From Treponema sp. (GTDB lineage Bacteria; Spirochaetota; Spirochaetia; Treponematales; Breznakiellaceae), in contig JAISEA010000027.1 of NCBI GenBank assembly GCA_031264475.1, forward strand, positions 1-14,827: a stretch of DNA of 14,827 nucleotides, written 5' to 3'. This document shows positions 13,385-14,827 of the stretch, one piece after another. The notes beneath the pieces were generated by a model, which was given only the letters and a program-made list of their open reading frames with translations, was not told the DNA's origin and did not search any database. The position numbers were made by a program, and so were the translations under genes. How positions within the stretch are numbered: position 1 is the first letter of the stretch; the number at the start of each line of letters is the position of its first letter.

Positions 13385-13894
13385 ATGATAAAAGCATACT
13401 ATTACGGCGTACTGCCATTTGTGTTTCTGCTGTGTTCCTGCGTGCTGGAAAGCGGCGTGCCGGGACCTGCGGGCGGCTATGTGTTCTATGACAAAGGCGC
13501 GTATTCGGACGGCTGGCGTTATCTGGAATGTGCGCCCGAAAATGCCGGCGAGGAAGTGAATTGGAACAGAGCAAAGACCTTATGCGAAGACTACAGCTTC
13601 GGCGGTTATGATGACTGGCATTTACCTCTCAGAAAGGAACTCAAATGGATGTGGGATAATCTGCACAAGAAGAGAATGGGTAATTTTGATCGTTCTTCTG
13701 GCTATGATGAGGACTGCTATTGGTCTTCAGAGGAATATAACGAATATGAGGCATATTACTTTAATTTTGGTAAAGATATGTTTTCTGGAGGAGACGAAGG
13801 TCATCAAAGCAAAGGTAGTAGCTACTACGACAGGTACGGTGGCCACGGTGACCATGATCACTACTTCCACGCCCGTCCGGTGCGAAAGTTTTAA
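13385..13894 (+). CDS. DUF1566 (Lcl-type) lipoprotein
   Basis: This is a 169-residue protein. MIKAYYYGVLPFVFLLCSC is a lipoprotein signal with the likely modified cysteine at 19 (LCSC). The mature part is a single DUF1566/Lcl C-terminal-like domain: GPAGGYVFYDKG at 27-38, GWRYLECAP at 43-51, NWNRAKTLCEDYSFGGYDDWHLPLRKEL at 59-86, CYWSSEEY at 111-118, YYFNFGKD at 124-131 and the closing FHARPVRKF. A His/Gly/Asp-rich stretch, GGHGDHDHYFH, lies near 152-162. Domains of this type are related to formylglycine-enzyme and lectin-like folds; no catalytic role is evident. AAGGAGG 5-6 nt before the ATG at 13385 fixes the start, so the frame from 13361 is rejected. It lies 10 bp after the phase-variable gene and is probably cotranscribed, so premature termination upstream could also lower its expression. 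Confidence 0.85.
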   Translation: MIKAYYYGVLPFVFLLCSCVLESGVPGPAGGYVFYDKGAYSDGWRYLECAPENAGEEVNWNRAKTLCEDYSFGGYDDWHLPLRKELKWMWDNLHKKRMGNFDRSSGYDEDCYWSSEEYNEYEAYYFNFGKDMFSGGDEGHQSKGSSYYDRYGGHGDHDHYFHARPVRKF

Positions 13895-13905
13895 GCAGCG
13901 ATGGA

Positions 13906-13971
13906 GGCAGGTGTCAGACATCGGCGTTGTGTGTCATGGGTGTCTGACACCGTGAGTGTCTGACACCTGCC
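13906..13971. repeat. REP-like nested inverted repeat after the DUF1566 gene
   Basis: GGCAGGTGTCAGACA (13906-13920) is perfectly complementary to TGTCTGACACCTGCC (13957-13971). Between them lies a further perfect palindrome, GGTGTCTGACACC (13939-13951). It sits directly after the stop codon and could act as a transcript-stabilising or terminating hairpin for the operon, although no T-run follows. Confidence 0.85.
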
Positions 13972-13994
13972 GGTTATTCACCAAACAACGAGTA

Positions 13995-14115
13995 GGAACC
14001 CCGCTTGTTTACAAGCGTGGTTCCGTCATGACGGGGACAGCGGCGCCCCCTTTCGTATAGCGCCCATTATGAAGTTTTTAAACAGCCGAAGGCTGTTAAA
14101 CAGGCTGTGCCTGTT
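13995..14115 (-). repeat. Inverted, diverged copy of the 110-bp modular element plus an extra hairpin
   Basis: Read leftward it matches the units at 3986-4300 in order: a three-base-loop hairpin AACAGCC-TTC-GGCTGTT (14097-14081), TTAAAAACTTC..AATGG, GAAAGGGGGCGCCGCTGTCCCCGTCATGACGG, and a long hairpin GGAACCACGCTTG/CAAGCGGGGTTCC (14024-13995). The hairpin arms differ from the other copies while staying self-complementary. A further hairpin, AACAGGC-TGT-GCCTGTT (14099-14115), followed by ATTTTAT, may terminate transcription ahead of the next gene. Confidence 0.85.
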
Positions 14116-14140
14116 ATTTTATATCTTTAAGGAAACAATT

Positions 14141-14827
14141 ATGGCAAAAGAAACATTTTGGAAGGTCTGGCTCACATCAAACCGCCTTACCAAAGACATT
14201 GAAAATGACTTCGTTGCCGAAGTCTCAACCGCGGGCTCCACCATCCACAACAAGGACATCGCGTCCCGCATCGTCGCCGAGCGCTCGGAACTCCGCCTCG
14301 AAACCATCCTCAGCATCCTCACAGCCCGTGACGAAATCGTCCGCAAAACCCTGTTGCAGGGAACAGCGGTTCAGGATGGGTGCCTGCGTGTCGCGCCTCG
14401 CGTGAGCGGCTCGTGGCTCGGCGTCTCCCACGCCTTCGACCCCCAGACCCACAAGATCGGCGTTGACGCCAGCCCCACCGCGGAACTGCGCGCCGCGCTC
14501 GAAACCGTGGGCATTGAGGTCTTGGGTGAAAAAGAGGGCGCGGGCTACATCGCCTTGGTCACGGACATCGCCACCGGCAAGACTGACGGCACGATAACGC
14601 CGGACGAAGACATCCTCATCGTTGGGGACAAGATAAAGATAGCCCCGGAAGACGAGAGCGGTCTAGGCGTGTTCTTTGTTGACGCTCAAGGAACGGAACA
14701 CCCGGTTACGCACAAGATAACGGAGAACCTGCCCAAGAAGCTGATAGTCCGCGTCCCTGCCCTTGCCGCAGGCTCGTACACGCTCAAGGTAATAACCCGC
14801 TATTCCAGTTCAAAAACGCTGGTGCAG
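14141..14827 (+). CDS. HU/IHF-like DNA-binding domain protein with DUF4469, C-terminus outside the window
   Basis: An open frame of 229 codons runs off the window end. It begins MAKETFWKVWLTSNRLTKDI, with AAGGA 7 nt before the ATG. Residues 1-120 fit the Bvu_2165-type HU/IHF-like domain: AEVSTAGSTIHNKDIASRIVAERSELRLETILSIL, then GTAVQDGCLRVAPRVSGSWLG, then an FDPQTHKIGVDASPTAELRAAL segment. Residues from about 125 (GIEVLGEKEGAGYIALVTDIATG...) to the end, with GDKIKIAPEDESGLGVFFVDAQG, fit the Ig-like DUF4469 domain. Such proteins occur in multiple copies in Bacteroidetes and in treponemes and are proposed nucleoid or DNA-binding factors; the role here is unproven. It has higher GC and heavier C-ending codon use at its 5' end than the neighbouring operon. 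The hairpin at 14099-14115 directly precedes it. Confidence 0.85.
   Translation, partial: MAKETFWKVWLTSNRLTKDIENDFVAEVSTAGSTIHNKDIASRIVAERSELRLETILSILTARDEIVRKTLLQGTAVQDGCLRVAPRVSGSWLGVSHAFDPQTHKIGVDASPTAELRAALETVGIEVLGEKEGAGYIALVTDIATGKTDGTITPDEDILIVGDKIKIAPEDESGLGVFFVDAQGTEHPVTHKITENLPKKLIVRVPALAAGSYTLKVITRYSSSKTLVQ

Noticed and set aside
13995..14115. Insertion sequence or transposon end
   Set aside because: No transposase gene and no target-site duplication are visible. The similarity is to the short 110-bp element only, so it is recorded as a repeat.

Overview
The window looks like chromosomal DNA of a host-associated anaerobic spirochaete, probably of the Treponemataceae. This is inferred from gene content, not from a marker-gene search. 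The pointers are LL-diaminopimelate aminotransferase (DapL), an oxygen-independent class III ribonucleotide reductase under NrdR, lipoproteins with loose lipoboxes, an HU-like/DUF4469 protein, a DUF1566 lipoprotein and a periplasmic family (LPFTG...ALGKQL...LAGTI) that I associate with treponemes.

Layout. 1-170 (-) is the 5' end of an NfnA-type FAD/NAD-binding reductase subunit. 171-610 is non-coding and dominated by a 21-bp tandem array. 611-1324 (-) is rlmB. 1443-2824 (+) is a strong promoter, a CAT-anticodon tRNA and dapL. 2946-4004 (+) is a DUF4838-like gene whose last codons lie in a repeat hairpin. About 3986-4978 is 1 kb of repeats: three 110-bp units, a snap-back element, fourteen 23-bp units and REP-like palindromes. 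8270-4979 (-) is the operon nrdR-nrdD-(glycyl radical domain + redoxin), with two NrdR boxes at its promoter. 8524-9219 (+) is an unknown lipoprotein. 11115-9203 (-) is gltX-rnhA. 11116-11638 holds a second snap-back element, a 36-bp array and a structured leader. 11639-13894 (+) is a two-gene envelope operon, and its first gene is out of frame at an 11-C tract. 13895-14140 holds more palindromes and an inverted copy of the 110-bp element. 14141 to the end (+) is the HU-like/DUF4469 gene.

Two systems stand out. First, the class III ribonucleotide reductase is split: the large subunit stops just after its C-terminal Zn ribbon, and the RIVGYYR glycyl radical domain is a separate small protein fused to a CPAC thioredoxin-like domain. 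The operon appears to be autorepressed by NrdR. Second, a secreted coiled-coil/beta-rich envelope protein appears to be switched by a poly-C tract, behind a leader in which the ribosome-binding site sits in a hairpin.

Intergenic DNA is unusually rich in modular repeats that keep their flanks while the stem-loop cores change, in places with compensating substitutions. Three genes without Shine-Dalgarno sites (nfnA-like, rlmB, gltX) have promoter-like -10 boxes 6-8 nt before the start codon, which suggests leaderless mRNAs. All assignments come from reading the sequence; no searches were run.
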